DNA of 16,240 nucleotides. Source: Myxococcota bacterium (GTDB lineage Bacteria > Myxococcota_C > UBA6777). The notes under the pieces were generated by a model that worked only from the letters and a program-made list of their open reading frames with translations, was not told the origin of the DNA and did no database searches. Where the stretch lies: positions 1 to 16,240 of the forward strand of contig CAUJFU010000146.1 of assembly GCA_963169055.1 (NCBI GenBank). The letters run 5' to 3'. The position numbers were made by a program, and so were the translations under genes. Positions within the stretch are counted from its first letter, which is position 1; each line of letters starts with the position of its first letter. Positions 1-6,253 of the stretch are shown here, one piece after another.

Positions 1-135
1 GGCTTTTTCGCACTCGAAACCATCGACGGCCAAACGCTGACCCCTTCCGTCAACGTCAAGAAGGCCACCACTCGGCTGGCCGCACGAACCACCACCCTTA
101 TCCAAAGAAAGGACGGCGCTTCCTCCCCCCTCTAA
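1..135 (+). CDS. 3' end of an upstream gene (partial, unknown)
   Basis: An open frame runs from the first base of the window to a TAA at 133-135, giving the last 44 residues of a protein whose start lies outside the window. The tail (GFFALETIDGQTLTPSV..., ending DGASSPL) matches no family I know. The phrase 'IDGQTL' loosely resembles 'IDAQTGK' in the next gene, so the two could be related envelope proteins, but this is weak. The next gene starts 28 bases downstream on the same strand with no promoter visible between them, so they are probably co-transcribed. Confidence 0.5.
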   Translation, partial: GFFALETIDGQTLTPSVNVKKATTRLAARTTTLIQRKDGASSPL

Positions 136-163
136 AGAAGGGGGTCTCCGCGCCTTAAAAACG

Positions 164-1354
164 ATGAATCGATGGTTATGGTGTGTTGTGTTGGGGTGTG
201 TGTTGTTGTGGGCGGCTCCAGTCCAAGCCCAAGAAACAGCCGATTTTCTCGGCGCAGAAGGAGCCCCTGCCAATATCGCAAAGACGTTGACCAAAAATAT
301 GCGAAAGGCCATTGGTAAGCGAAAACAATTCAAGTTGTTGCCGCAGAATCCGATGGATATCTCGATGGCGCGATTGACGCTTGGATGTATCGGCGACACC
401 CCCGATTGCATGAACAAGATCGGCACCATGCGCCAAGCCCGTTGGCTATTCCATATCCGCATCTTCCCCGCTGGCTCGCGTGTTCGCGCTCTCTTCCGAC
501 AGATCGACGCCCAAACGGGCAAGAACTTCAAAGAAGTCGTCCACCTCTTCAAGAAAAATCAAGCAAAATCTGCACACACCGAACTCGCAAACAAGCTGTT
601 TGGCGATGCTCCCGCTCCAAAGCGCACCGTCGCAAAGGCTGATGACGCTGCTAAAAAAGCTGCCGATGAAGCTGCTAAAAAAGCCGCTGACGATGAAGCC
701 GCTAAAAAAGCCGCTGCGGATACAGACGCCATCAAAAAGACCGCTGACGCTGAGGCTGCTAAAAAAGCTGCTGATGCCGAAGCTGCTAAAAAAGCTGCTG
801 ACGCTGAAGCTGCTAAAAAAGCCGCTGACGCCGAAGCTGCTAAAAAAGCCGCTGACGCCGAAGCTGCTAAAAAAGCCGCTGATGCCGAAGCTGCTAAAAA
901 AGCCGCTGATGCCGAAGCTGAAAAGAAAAAGAAATTAGCACTCGCCCAAGCCGCAACCAAAAAAGAACCCAAGGTGCCTCTCGTTCAAGACCCCCGTTTT
1001 TGGGGATGGATCGCGGTGGGAGTCGCCGTTGTCTCGGTAGCAGGTGTGATCGGTTTTGGGGTGGACGCTTCCAACAAACAAAGCGACGTCAGCCAAAAAC
1101 TCCAAGCGAGCCAAACCACTCCCATCAACTACAAAAAAGACATCCAACCGATCGAAGATTCTGGCCGAACCAGCGCGATCATGGCCAACGTTTTTATCGG
1201 AATCGCCGCAGCAGCGGCCATTACGGGGGGAGTTCTCTTTATTATCAAGCGTCCCACGCCTGCCGCAGAGGCCACCCCAACGACCAGCCAACAGGCCCAA
1301 ACCCACCCCACCTTCGTCCAAGGCGGAACCTCTCTGCTCCATGTAGCCCGCTAG
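164..1354 (+). CDS. Exported protein with Ala/Lys-rich tandem repeats and two C-terminal membrane helices
   Basis: This is a 396-aa protein of unknown function. Residues 1-22 form a signal peptide ending VQA-QE. Residues 23-150 form a small domain with the cysteine pair C75/C82 (LGCIGDTPDC). This resembles the N-terminal regions of secreted proteins common in Myxococcota, where a 'LGC..xTPxC' segment recurs. Residues about 156-265 are a charged helical region built from a 9-residue repeat (ADAEAAKKA), similar in style to the TolA domain II rod. Two hydrophobic segments follow at about 281-302 and 340-362, then a Pro/Thr/Gln-rich tail. There is no clear Shine-Dalgarno site before the ATG at 164, and the preceding gene ends 28 bases upstream. 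A role bridging envelope layers is inference. The reading frame is secure; the function is not. Confidence 0.85.
   Translation: MNRWLWCVVLGCVLLWAAPVQAQETADFLGAEGAPANIAKTLTKNMRKAIGKRKQFKLLPQNPMDISMARLTLGCIGDTPDCMNKIGTMRQARWLFHIRIFPAGSRVRALFRQIDAQTGKNFKEVVHLFKKNQAKSAHTELANKLFGDAPAPKRTVAKADDAAKKAADEAAKKAADDEAAKKAAADTDAIKKTADAEAAKKAADAEAAKKAADAEAAKKAADAEAAKKAADAEAAKKAADAEAAKKAADAEAEKKKKLALAQAATKKEPKVPLVQDPRFWGWIAVGVAVVSVAGVIGFGVDASNKQSDVSQKLQASQTTPINYKKDIQPIEDSGRTSAIMANVFIGIAAAAAITGGVLFIIKRPTPAAEATPTTSQQAQTHPTFVQGGTSLLHVAR
743..931 (+). repeat. 27-bp tandem repeat, seven units, inside the coding region
   Basis: Seven consecutive 27-bp units begin at 743, 770, 797, 824, 851, 878 and 905; the last one diverges at its end. 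Each encodes ADAEAAKKA. The units differ mainly at third codon positions (GAC/GAT, GCT/GCC), and the run AAAAAA in each is fixed by the two Lys codons. Less regular versions of the same motif extend upstream to about 640. The repeat length is a multiple of three, so unit gain or loss would keep the frame open. Confidence 0.95.
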
Positions 1355-1449
1355 ACCGACACAAAGAAACATCCACGCCCCACACAAACAACCACCGTGT
1401 TGTTCTCCCCTACACCCACCCACGGCCTTCGATCCACCAAAAGCCTACT

Positions 1450-1845
1450 TTAATTGGCCAATTTGGCGAAGGTTTCGTCGGGGTGTTCTGCCCATGTGAA
1501 GCTTGCGTCACTCGCCGCCAACAAGCCGCGTGCGCTGTACTCCGTCCCATCGTCTTTTTTGAAGACGATCTCTTTGCCGAGAATGGTGTATGTGCTGCTG
1601 ACGGTCGGTTGTTTGTTTGTAAAGTTGTCCAAACTGAAATAGTACTGGTAGTTTCCTGTCGGATCGAACGTGATGGTTTTGCCCGAAGATGCGACGCGAT
1701 AGGTTGCTTGTTCCGCAAATTTTCGCTCGTTCTCGTTTCCACCACCGCCCCCTCCGATGACGCTGCACGACGGCAACAACAACATCCACCCCATCAAGCC
1801 CATCCACCAGTAAATCTTCGCTGCTTTTTTCCATGAAACGCGCAT
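1450..1845 (-). CDS. Small lipoprotein, unknown function
   Basis: The protein has 131 aa when started at the ATG at 1845, which has a strong AAGGAGG Shine-Dalgarno site upstream; the frame is open further upstream but lacks such a site. Residues 5-26 are a lipoprotein signal with basic residues, a hydrophobic core and a lipobox ending LPSC, so C27 is the likely lipidated cysteine. A poly-Gly linker (31-36) follows. The rest alternates polar and hydrophobic residues (TYRVASSGKTITFDPTGNY, TYTILGKEIVFKKDDGTEY), as expected for a small beta-sandwich or lipocalin-like fold. I cannot name a family. It is convergent with the preceding gene, with 95 bases between the stops and no obvious terminator hairpin. 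Confidence 0.8.
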   Translation of the reverse strand: MRVSWKKAAKIYWWMGLMGWMLLLPSCSVIGGGGGGNENERKFAEQATYRVASSGKTITFDPTGNYQYYFSLDNFTNKQPTVSSTYTILGKEIVFKKDDGTEYSARGLLAASDASFTWAEHPDETFAKLAN

Positions 1846-1914
1846 GGTTTCCTCCTTGTGTCTTGGGTAGGTTTGGCTCAGCCTCCAGCCTCCTTGCTTT
1901 CGGCAGCACCCCGC

Positions 1915-1943
1915 AAGATACATTCCAGCGCCGCACAAAGCAA
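1915..1943 (-). promoter_or_regulatory. Candidate sigma-70 promoter of the lipoprotein gene
   Basis: Read on the minus strand: TTGCTT (1943-1938), a 17-base spacer, then TATCTT (1920-1915). The boxes match consensus at 3/6 and 4/6 positions. It lies about 70 bases upstream of the lipoprotein start and points towards it. The evidence is spacing and direction only. Confidence 0.35.
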
Positions 1944-1981
1944 ATCGGAACCTTTCCTCGCTTGCGTTGTCTCCCCACTCG

Positions 1982-2028
1982 CGCCCAAATAGGCACAACG
2001 ATCACGCCCAAACAGGACGCAACGATCG
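1982..2028. repeat. Imperfect tandem duplication, about 23-24 bp, two units
   Basis: Unit 1 (1982-2004) and unit 2 (2005-2028) both begin CGCCCAAA and end with CAACGATC, with a one-base length difference and a few changes between. It sits in the non-coding region upstream of the lipoprotein gene. No binding protein is suggested. Confidence 0.6.
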
Positions 2029-2196
2029 CTGTCGCAGATCTTTTTGGATAAACAGGACTCCGATGCACGACGTTCCCGTCCATCCTGTCATGCCCGATCT
2101 GCGGAAGCATCGGTGAGAACATCCCATCCACACAACCTCCACAAGACCGACGAAATAAGCGGTCGCTTCGCTTGTTTCGCTTTTGCCCTTTTCTCT

Positions 2197-2225
2197 TTGA
2201 CAGGACTGTGGATGTTGTGTAGTAT
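2197..2225 (+). promoter_or_regulatory. Near-consensus sigma-70 promoter
   Basis: TTGACA at 2197-2202 is a perfect -35 box. A 17-base spacer is followed by TAGTAT at 2220-2225, a 5/6 match to the -10 box. Transcription should start near 2232. The only gene downstream on this strand is the ExbB/TolQ-type channel at 2440, so the mRNA would carry a leader of about 200 bases. This is the best promoter match that I found in the window. Confidence 0.7.
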
Positions 2226-2235
2226 CGCCAACGCT

Positions 2236-2349
2236 ATGGACGGGCTGTTTGCCAACCCAACCACGCATCACCACAACGCGCTGCCTACGAGAAAAGCCTG
2301 TGGATCGCCAACACAACACATCAGCCCCCTCAACAAGGGGCTTTCCTAA
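2236..2349 (+). other. Possible short leader ORF (37 codons)
   Basis: An ATG lies at 2236, only a few bases after the predicted transcription start, and the frame runs to a TAA at 2347-2349. The peptide (begins MDGLFANPTTHHHN) has three His in a row. Its last codons overlap the hairpin at 2323-2342. There is no Shine-Dalgarno site and the frame is also open upstream to 2044, so openness alone is not evidence of translation. Confidence 0.2.
2323..2342 (+). terminator. GC-rich hairpin in the leader, possible attenuator
   Basis: AGCCCC (2323-2328) pairs with GGGGCT (2337-2342) around an 8-base loop, followed by TTCCT. The stem is short but entirely paired. The T-tract is poor, so it is a weak terminator at best. 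It stands between the promoter at 2197-2225 and the channel gene at 2440. Confidence 0.3.
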
Positions 2350-2439
2350 ATCAATACAATCGGGTATACCGCCTTGTTCTCACGTCCAACACAACAGAAG
2401 GACGGACATGGAAACAAACAAACAGGAGAAAAAAAGATC

Positions 2440-3108
2440 ATGATGGGACTCATCGCTGACTTCTATATCAAGGGTGGCGCTTGGATGCACCCGATCGCGC
2501 TGTGTTCAGTTGTGGGTTTTGGCCTGATCATCGAGCGCTTTGTGTTTCTCTTCTTCAAATACAACATCAACGGAAAAGCCTTTATGGCCCAAATCCAAAA
2601 GCTCGTCATGGCCAACAACATCGACCGCGCTATCAAACTCTGTAACGCCGCTCCCGCCGCAGCACTCCCCCGCGTGATCAAAGCCGGTCTCGCCCGCGCC
2701 AACAAAGGCCCCGAAGCCATCGCCAGCGCCATCGAAGAAGCCTCGCTTGAGATCCTACCCAAAGTCCAAAAACGCACCAACAACCTTACCGCTGTCGCCA
2801 ACATCGCCACCATGCTCGGACTGCTCGGGACGATCTTTGGTTTGATCCTTGCGTTCAAAGCCCTCGAAAGTGCCGCCCCCGAAGAAAAAGCCAAAAAACT
2901 CGCCGAATACATCTCCGTTGCGTTGAACACCACCGCCTTTGGACTTGTCGTCGCCATCCCCGCACTTTCTTTCCATGCGTTTCTTTCGTACCTCACCCAA
3001 AAAATCATCAACGATATCGAAGAACACTCTCTCCGCCTCGAAAATATGCTCACCAATCGCCTCAAAGCCCAATCAGGCACCCAAGAACCCGAATCTCCCG
3101 CAGTCTAA
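2440..3108 (+). CDS. MotA/TolQ/ExbB family proton channel protein
   Basis: The protein has 222 aa from the ATG at 2440, with AGGAGA at 2424-2429 upstream; the ATG at 2443 is an alternative. Family members form the inner-membrane proton channel that powers TonB, Tol-Pal or similar envelope machines together with an ExbD/TolR partner. The topology fits: helix 1 at about 16-38, a cytoplasmic loop, helix 2 at about 115-139 with the conserved GLLGTIFGL, and helix 3 at about 160-186 with LNTTAFGLVVAIPAL, the pore-lining pattern. The length is normal for the family. No ExbD/TolR or TonB gene is next to it, so the partner must be encoded elsewhere and I cannot choose between ExbB and TolQ. The next gene on the strand starts 142 bases downstream. 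Confidence 0.93.
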   Translation: MMGLIADFYIKGGAWMHPIALCSVVGFGLIIERFVFLFFKYNINGKAFMAQIQKLVMANNIDRAIKLCNAAPAAALPRVIKAGLARANKGPEAIASAIEEASLEILPKVQKRTNNLTAVANIATMLGLLGTIFGLILAFKALESAAPEEKAKKLAEYISVALNTTAFGLVVAIPALSFHAFLSYLTQKIINDIEEHSLRLENMLTNRLKAQSGTQEPESPAV

Positions 3109-3250
3109 ACAACCCAACCTCAGCACCACTCCGACTCCTGTTGCGAACACGGCATCCTCTACGCCCAAGCGTCTCAACAACCGAACCCCAACACCACTTC
3201 GCCTCCAACACTCCCCCAACCAACGCTTATCCCGTCAGGAGACGTTCTCC

Positions 3251-3649
3251 GTGAAAATGCGCATCCTCGATCAAAGCATCCGCTTTCGGCTCACCCAAGC
3301 TGAAGTCCATCAATTCGATCAACAAGGACAGGTCGAAACCCACATCTTCTTTGGCCCCCACAACACACAAAAGCTGTCGTATTGCATCACCCAAGACGAC
3401 CAAACCAACGAGGTCTTTGTCGATTACCTCGATCACACCGTGACCATCCACGTCCCCAAACCCATCGCAAACCGATGGATCCACAGCGATGAAGTTGGCT
3501 TCTCGACCCCCCCCAATTCAAAAACAGACCCTGATCGTGTTTTTATCCTCGTCGAAAAAGACTTTGAGTGCCTCCATCCCCGAGAAAACAAAGACGATCA
3601 AGACGTCTTCCCTCACCCTCGCAAAGATCAAAAAAACCCATCCTGTTGA
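3251..3649 (+). CDS. DUF7009-like small protein
   Basis: The protein has 132 aa from the GTG at 3251, which has AGGAGA at 3237-3242 with 8-base spacing; the ATG at 3257 would be 14 bases away and is less likely. The sequence shows the features I associate with the DUF7009 family: an N-terminal MRILDQSIRFRLTQAEVHQF, a central IHVPKP.A..W..SDEVGF segment, and a C-terminal ILVEKDFECLHPR followed by an acidic stretch ending FPHPR. The function is unknown. There is no signal peptide or membrane segment, so it is probably cytoplasmic. It is convergent with mobA, with 32 bases between the stops. The family name is from memory; the gene itself is secure. Confidence 0.82.
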   Translation: MKMRILDQSIRFRLTQAEVHQFDQQGQVETHIFFGPHNTQKLSYCITQDDQTNEVFVDYLDHTVTIHVPKPIANRWIHSDEVGFSTPPNSKTDPDRVFILVEKDFECLHPRENKDDQDVFPHPRKDQKNPSC

Positions 3650-3681
3650 AAAAACGAACCCCATCCGATGGCTCAGACGAA

Positions 3682-4287
3682 TCAAGGCCCTTGCGTCGAG
3701 CCTTTTGCGTACCTTGCCAACGCCTGCGGTGTGTTGGCCTGAATCACTTGTTCTGCCCATCCTTGCGGGCACTCCACAGATCGGGCCTCCAAAAGATCCA
3801 ACAATCGCCACAAAGCCCCGTCCCTGCGCTCGATTTGACGCTCCACCATCGGCAGCGCAGAAACGTGATACAACGCACACAACGGCTCCCAACGCTCCCC
3901 CAAAAAAGCTACTGCGCGATCCCCTTCCTGCCGCGCTTTCCACAACGCCCACAACCAATCCTCTTCAAGACCCAGCAGATCACACGGCATCAACAGCAGC
4001 CATTCCAGCCGTTGCGCGATAAGATCACACAACGCGCAATGCAATCCGCCCAACGGGCCGCGATCTGCATGGATATCTGCGATGGTTTCCACGCCCAGAT
4101 CATCATACGCCCCCACTTCTCTCGCGACCACACGAACATACGCACGAAATCCTCCCAAGCTGCGCAAGACCCGCAACAACAGCGGCTCCCCTCTCACCAA
4201 CGCCCTCGCTTTGTCCGAACCAAAACGTGTGCTTTTCCCTCCCGCCAACAAATACACAGGTACACACCCTGCACCTTCCCAGATCAT
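3682..4287 (-). CDS. mobA: Molybdenum cofactor guanylyltransferase
   Basis: MobA transfers GMP from GTP to molybdopterin to make the guanine-dinucleotide form of the cofactor used by many molybdenum oxidoreductases. The nucleotidyltransferase signature LLAGGKSTRFGSDKA occupies residues 13-27. It is followed by GPLGGLHCAL, the metal-binding LLMPCD, EPLCALYH, and a C-terminal VIQANTPQAL that matches the family's 'NINTPEDL' end. I chose the ATG at 4287 because GGAGG lies 5 bases upstream and it gives the usual 201-aa length; the GTG at 4338 would add 17 atypical residues. It is divergent from the haem lipoprotein gene and convergent with the DUF7009-like gene. No other molybdenum cofactor gene is visible in the window. 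Confidence 0.92.
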   Translation of the reverse strand: MIWEGAGCVPVYLLAGGKSTRFGSDKARALVRGEPLLLRVLRSLGGFRAYVRVVAREVGAYDDLGVETIADIHADRGPLGGLHCALCDLIAQRLEWLLLMPCDLLGLEEDWLWALWKARQEGDRAVAFLGERWEPLCALYHVSALPMVERQIERRDGALWRLLDLLEARSVECPQGWAEQVIQANTPQALARYAKGSTQGP

Positions 4288-4317
4288 CCGCTCCTCCGTG
4301 TTTCTTGCTTCCGCGCC

Positions 4318-4346
4318 TTGATGGATCGCCTCGTTCACGATAGAGT
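4318..4346 (+). promoter_or_regulatory. Candidate sigma-70 promoter of the haem lipoprotein gene
   Basis: TTGATG (4318-4323), a 17-base spacer, then TAGAGT (4341-4346); each box matches consensus at 4/6. It lies in the divergent gap with mobA, about 53 bases before the GTG start at 4399. Confidence 0.4.
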
Positions 4347-4398
4347 CGCCTCGCTTTTTTCAAACACTTGCCTCACACGCACACAAGGAGAACATAAC

Positions 4399-5130
4399 GT
4401 GAGATCACGACCTCTTTTTAGAATCCGTATCCTGCTTCCTCTGCTGATCCTTACCACAATCACCGCCTTCTTCGGCTGCAAAAAAGCAGAGTCCCCCCCT
4501 CCCCAACGCCCCAAGATATCCCCCCCTCCCCAACCACCACGACGTGTCGAAGCTCCGAAACCCGCGCCACGACCGCGCAATCCAGAAGACAGTTACGCCT
4601 TACCACCCGTCTTTAATTTTGAACGAGACGGCAGTGTCCTTGAAATGGCCAATTGGCTCTCGACGCGCACCGCGACCGTCATGATGCACACTCTCCGCAA
4701 AGAACTGGCCGGGGGGTCGGTTGAAAAAGCGATCCAAGCCTGCCAAAAAACCGCAGGAACCATCGAACGTCAGTTTGGTAAGTCCTACAACGCCACCGTC
4801 CAGCGCATCTCACACCGCAACCGAAACCCCGCCAATCTCGCATCTTCCGATGAAATGAAGCTCATCCGTCAACTCAAACAAAAGATCTCCATGGATTCCC
4901 CAACGCTCCACACCTTTCTGTCCTCCGAAGACAAAAAAACAAAAACGGTCTACCTCCCGATCCTTGTCGCCATGCCGACTTGCCTCAAGTGCCACGGCTC
5001 TCCCACAAAAGATATCGAACCCGAAACGCTGGCTCTGCTCAAAAAGTATTATCCCCAAGATCGCGCCACGGGCTTTCGCTTCGGTGATATCCGAGGCATG
5101 TGGAAGATCACCTTCCAAAAAACCCCCTAA
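4399..5130 (+). CDS. c-type haem lipoprotein with Tll0287-like (DUF3365) domain
   Basis: The protein has 243 aa from the GTG at 4399, with AAGGAG 8 bases upstream. The frame stays open far upstream across mobA, but that part is only the reverse shadow of mobA. Residues 1-26 form a signal with Arg residues and a Leu/Ile core ending AFFGC, so C27 may be lipidated. Residues 33-70 are a Pro-rich linker. The remainder fits the DUF3365/Tll0287-like family: AIQACQKTAG near 111-120, a middle helical segment, and the haem-binding CLKCH at 195-199 (CxxCH), followed by YYPQDRATGFRFGDIRGMW, a typical end of these domains. The family is a periplasmic PAS-like haem domain found in redox sensing or electron transfer. 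Which role applies here cannot be seen. Confidence 0.88.
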   Translation: MRSRPLFRIRILLPLLILTTITAFFGCKKAESPPPQRPKISPPPQPPRRVEAPKPAPRPRNPEDSYALPPVFNFERDGSVLEMANWLSTRTATVMMHTLRKELAGGSVEKAIQACQKTAGTIERQFGKSYNATVQRISHRNRNPANLASSDEMKLIRQLKQKISMDSPTLHTFLSSEDKKTKTVYLPILVAMPTCLKCHGSPTKDIEPETLALLKKYYPQDRATGFRFGDIRGMWKITFQKTP

Positions 5131-5203
5131 TCCTCTTGTTTGCGGGTCCCTTCGATACAGATAAGATCTTGCAACAATTACCCCGACACGACGGCCAAAA
5201 AAT

Positions 5204-5626
5204 ATGACCACACTCCATATCGCCCGTTGGCCCGACGATCAAGCCGATCTCTATTTGGTCCGACGCGAAGTCTTTGTCGAAGAACAACACGTCCCCCCCG
5301 AGATCGAGATCGACGAACAAGATCATGCCGCGCTTCATCTGCTCGTACGCTCCGCACAAGGCGAACCCATCGGATGCGGACGCCTCCTTCCAAGCGGAAA
5401 GATCGGTCGCATGGCTGTACGAAAACCTTGGCGCTCCTGTGGGTTCGGACGATTGCTGCTTGAAGCCTTGGTTGCCCAAGCACAACAACAACGCCTGCCC
5501 AAAGTTTACCTGAGCGCACAGACCCATGCCATCGGCTTTTACGAACGCTTTGGCTTTACAACCGACGGCCCCATCTACGAAGAGGCCGGTATCCCCCATC
5601 AAAAAATGTCCCTCTCTCTTCTTTGA
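5204..5626 (+). CDS. GNAT family N-acetyltransferase, ElaA-like
   Basis: The protein has 140 aa. It uses acetyl-CoA to acetylate an unknown amine. The ElaA/YjcF-type pattern is clear: REVFVEEQHVP (21-31) with an acidic EIEIDEQDHAALH, then GCGRLLPSGKIGRMAV (58-72), the acetyl-CoA pyrophosphate loop RSCGFG (77-82, RxxGxG), LSAQTHAIGFYERFGF, and a C-terminal IYEEAGIPHQKM. The length is normal. The ATG at 5204 has no good Shine-Dalgarno site, and no better start exists in frame. The gap of 73 bases from the haem lipoprotein gene has a weak promoter-like pair (TTGCGG at 5140, TAAGAT at 5162, 16-base spacer), so independent transcription is possible. Confidence 0.92.
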   Translation: MTTLHIARWPDDQADLYLVRREVFVEEQHVPPEIEIDEQDHAALHLLVRSAQGEPIGCGRLLPSGKIGRMAVRKPWRSCGFGRLLLEALVAQAQQQRLPKVYLSAQTHAIGFYERFGFTTDGPIYEEAGIPHQKMSLSLL

Positions 5627-5653
5627 CGCTGGCTACCCCATCCATCAGGCCGA

Positions 5654-6037
5654 TCAATCCAACGTATCCTCGCTCATCCAAGGCGGCGAAGGAGCCCCCT
5701 CCAAGATCGTCACTTGCCACAAAGCAACCGCACAATCGGGGGCCTCGCCATTCAAAAAAGCCTCAATACACGCCCCTTCATAGATCGCGTCCGCCGGCAA
5801 CCACCACACCCCATCTTCGGGCGGTAGCGCTTCGTTGTACGCCGCAACGCTCAACCGAAAACGGATCGGATCACCACAACGCAACTCCGATCCATCCGCA
5901 CGAAACACCTGCACCACTTTCCCGCCCACCTCTGCCTCTCCCGGCATCCGAGGAGGAAACCCCACCCGCTCGATCTGAACTTGGACGTGATAACGCGCTT
6001 TCTGACGAGCCTGAAGATACGCCTCTGATGACAACAT
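5654..6037 (-). CDS. Hypothetical protein
   Basis: The protein has 127 aa from the ATG at 6037, which has GGGAG four bases upstream. A GTG at 6106 preceded by GAGGGGG would give 150 aa; I cannot settle the start. No family is recognised. The protein is soluble, with no signal peptide, and alternates beta-like segments (VQVQIERVGFPP, GKVVQVFRADGSELRCGDPIRFRLSV) with a tail rich in Trp, Ala and acidic residues (GVWWLPADAIYEGACIEAFL). The composition is sensible for a real protein. It is convergent with the acetyltransferase gene (27 bases between stops) and divergent from the HEAT-repeat gene. Confidence 0.65.
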   Translation of the reverse strand: MLSSEAYLQARQKARYHVQVQIERVGFPPRMPGEAEVGGKVVQVFRADGSELRCGDPIRFRLSVAAYNEALPPEDGVWWLPADAIYEGACIEAFLNGEAPDCAVALWQVTILEGAPSPPWMSEDTLD

Positions 6038-6253
6038 CCATCTTTCTCCCGATCTTGCGTCCTCGATATCACTTGAACCACCATCCAACGGCCACTTTTC
6101 TAACACGCCCCCTCGGCGGACTCAAGCATCTATCTCTCACAAACCCGCAACGTGCCTTTCGTGTCATCATCCGTCACATCCACAAAGTACAACCCCTTTT
6201 CAAGTCGACACAAATAACACTTACCTTGCCGATCGACAGGAAAGGACGACACC

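Larger units (their letters stand above)
1846..2439. other. 594-bp non-coding region between divergent genes
   Basis: No convincing protein gene is visible on either strand; the open frames here have no ribosome binding site and implausible composition. It holds a candidate minus-strand promoter for the lipoprotein (1915-1943), an imperfect tandem duplication (1982-2028), a near-consensus plus-strand promoter (2197-2225), and a 214-base leader before the proton-channel gene with a short open frame and a GC-rich hairpin. The stretch 2029-2196 contains short copies of ACAGGA and its complement but nothing I can name. Confidence 0.6.

Noticed and set aside
125-144. CCCCC/GGGGG hairpin over the stop of the first partial gene
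   Set aside because: The stem is only 5-6 bp with a 9-base loop and no T-run follows, so there is no real case for a terminator.
743-931. Tandem repeats considered as a CRISPR array
   Set aside because: The units are directly adjacent with no unique spacers and encode a continuous protein repeat.
559-972. Minus-strand frame of Ala/Ser/Phe repeats
   Set aside because: It is the antisense of the 27-bp repeat in the exported protein gene and simply inherits its periodicity.
3568-4398. Long plus-strand open frame upstream of the haem lipoprotein
   Set aside because: It is the reverse shadow of mobA, whose motifs are clear on the minus strand. The GTG at 4399 has its own AAGGAG site and begins a good signal sequence.
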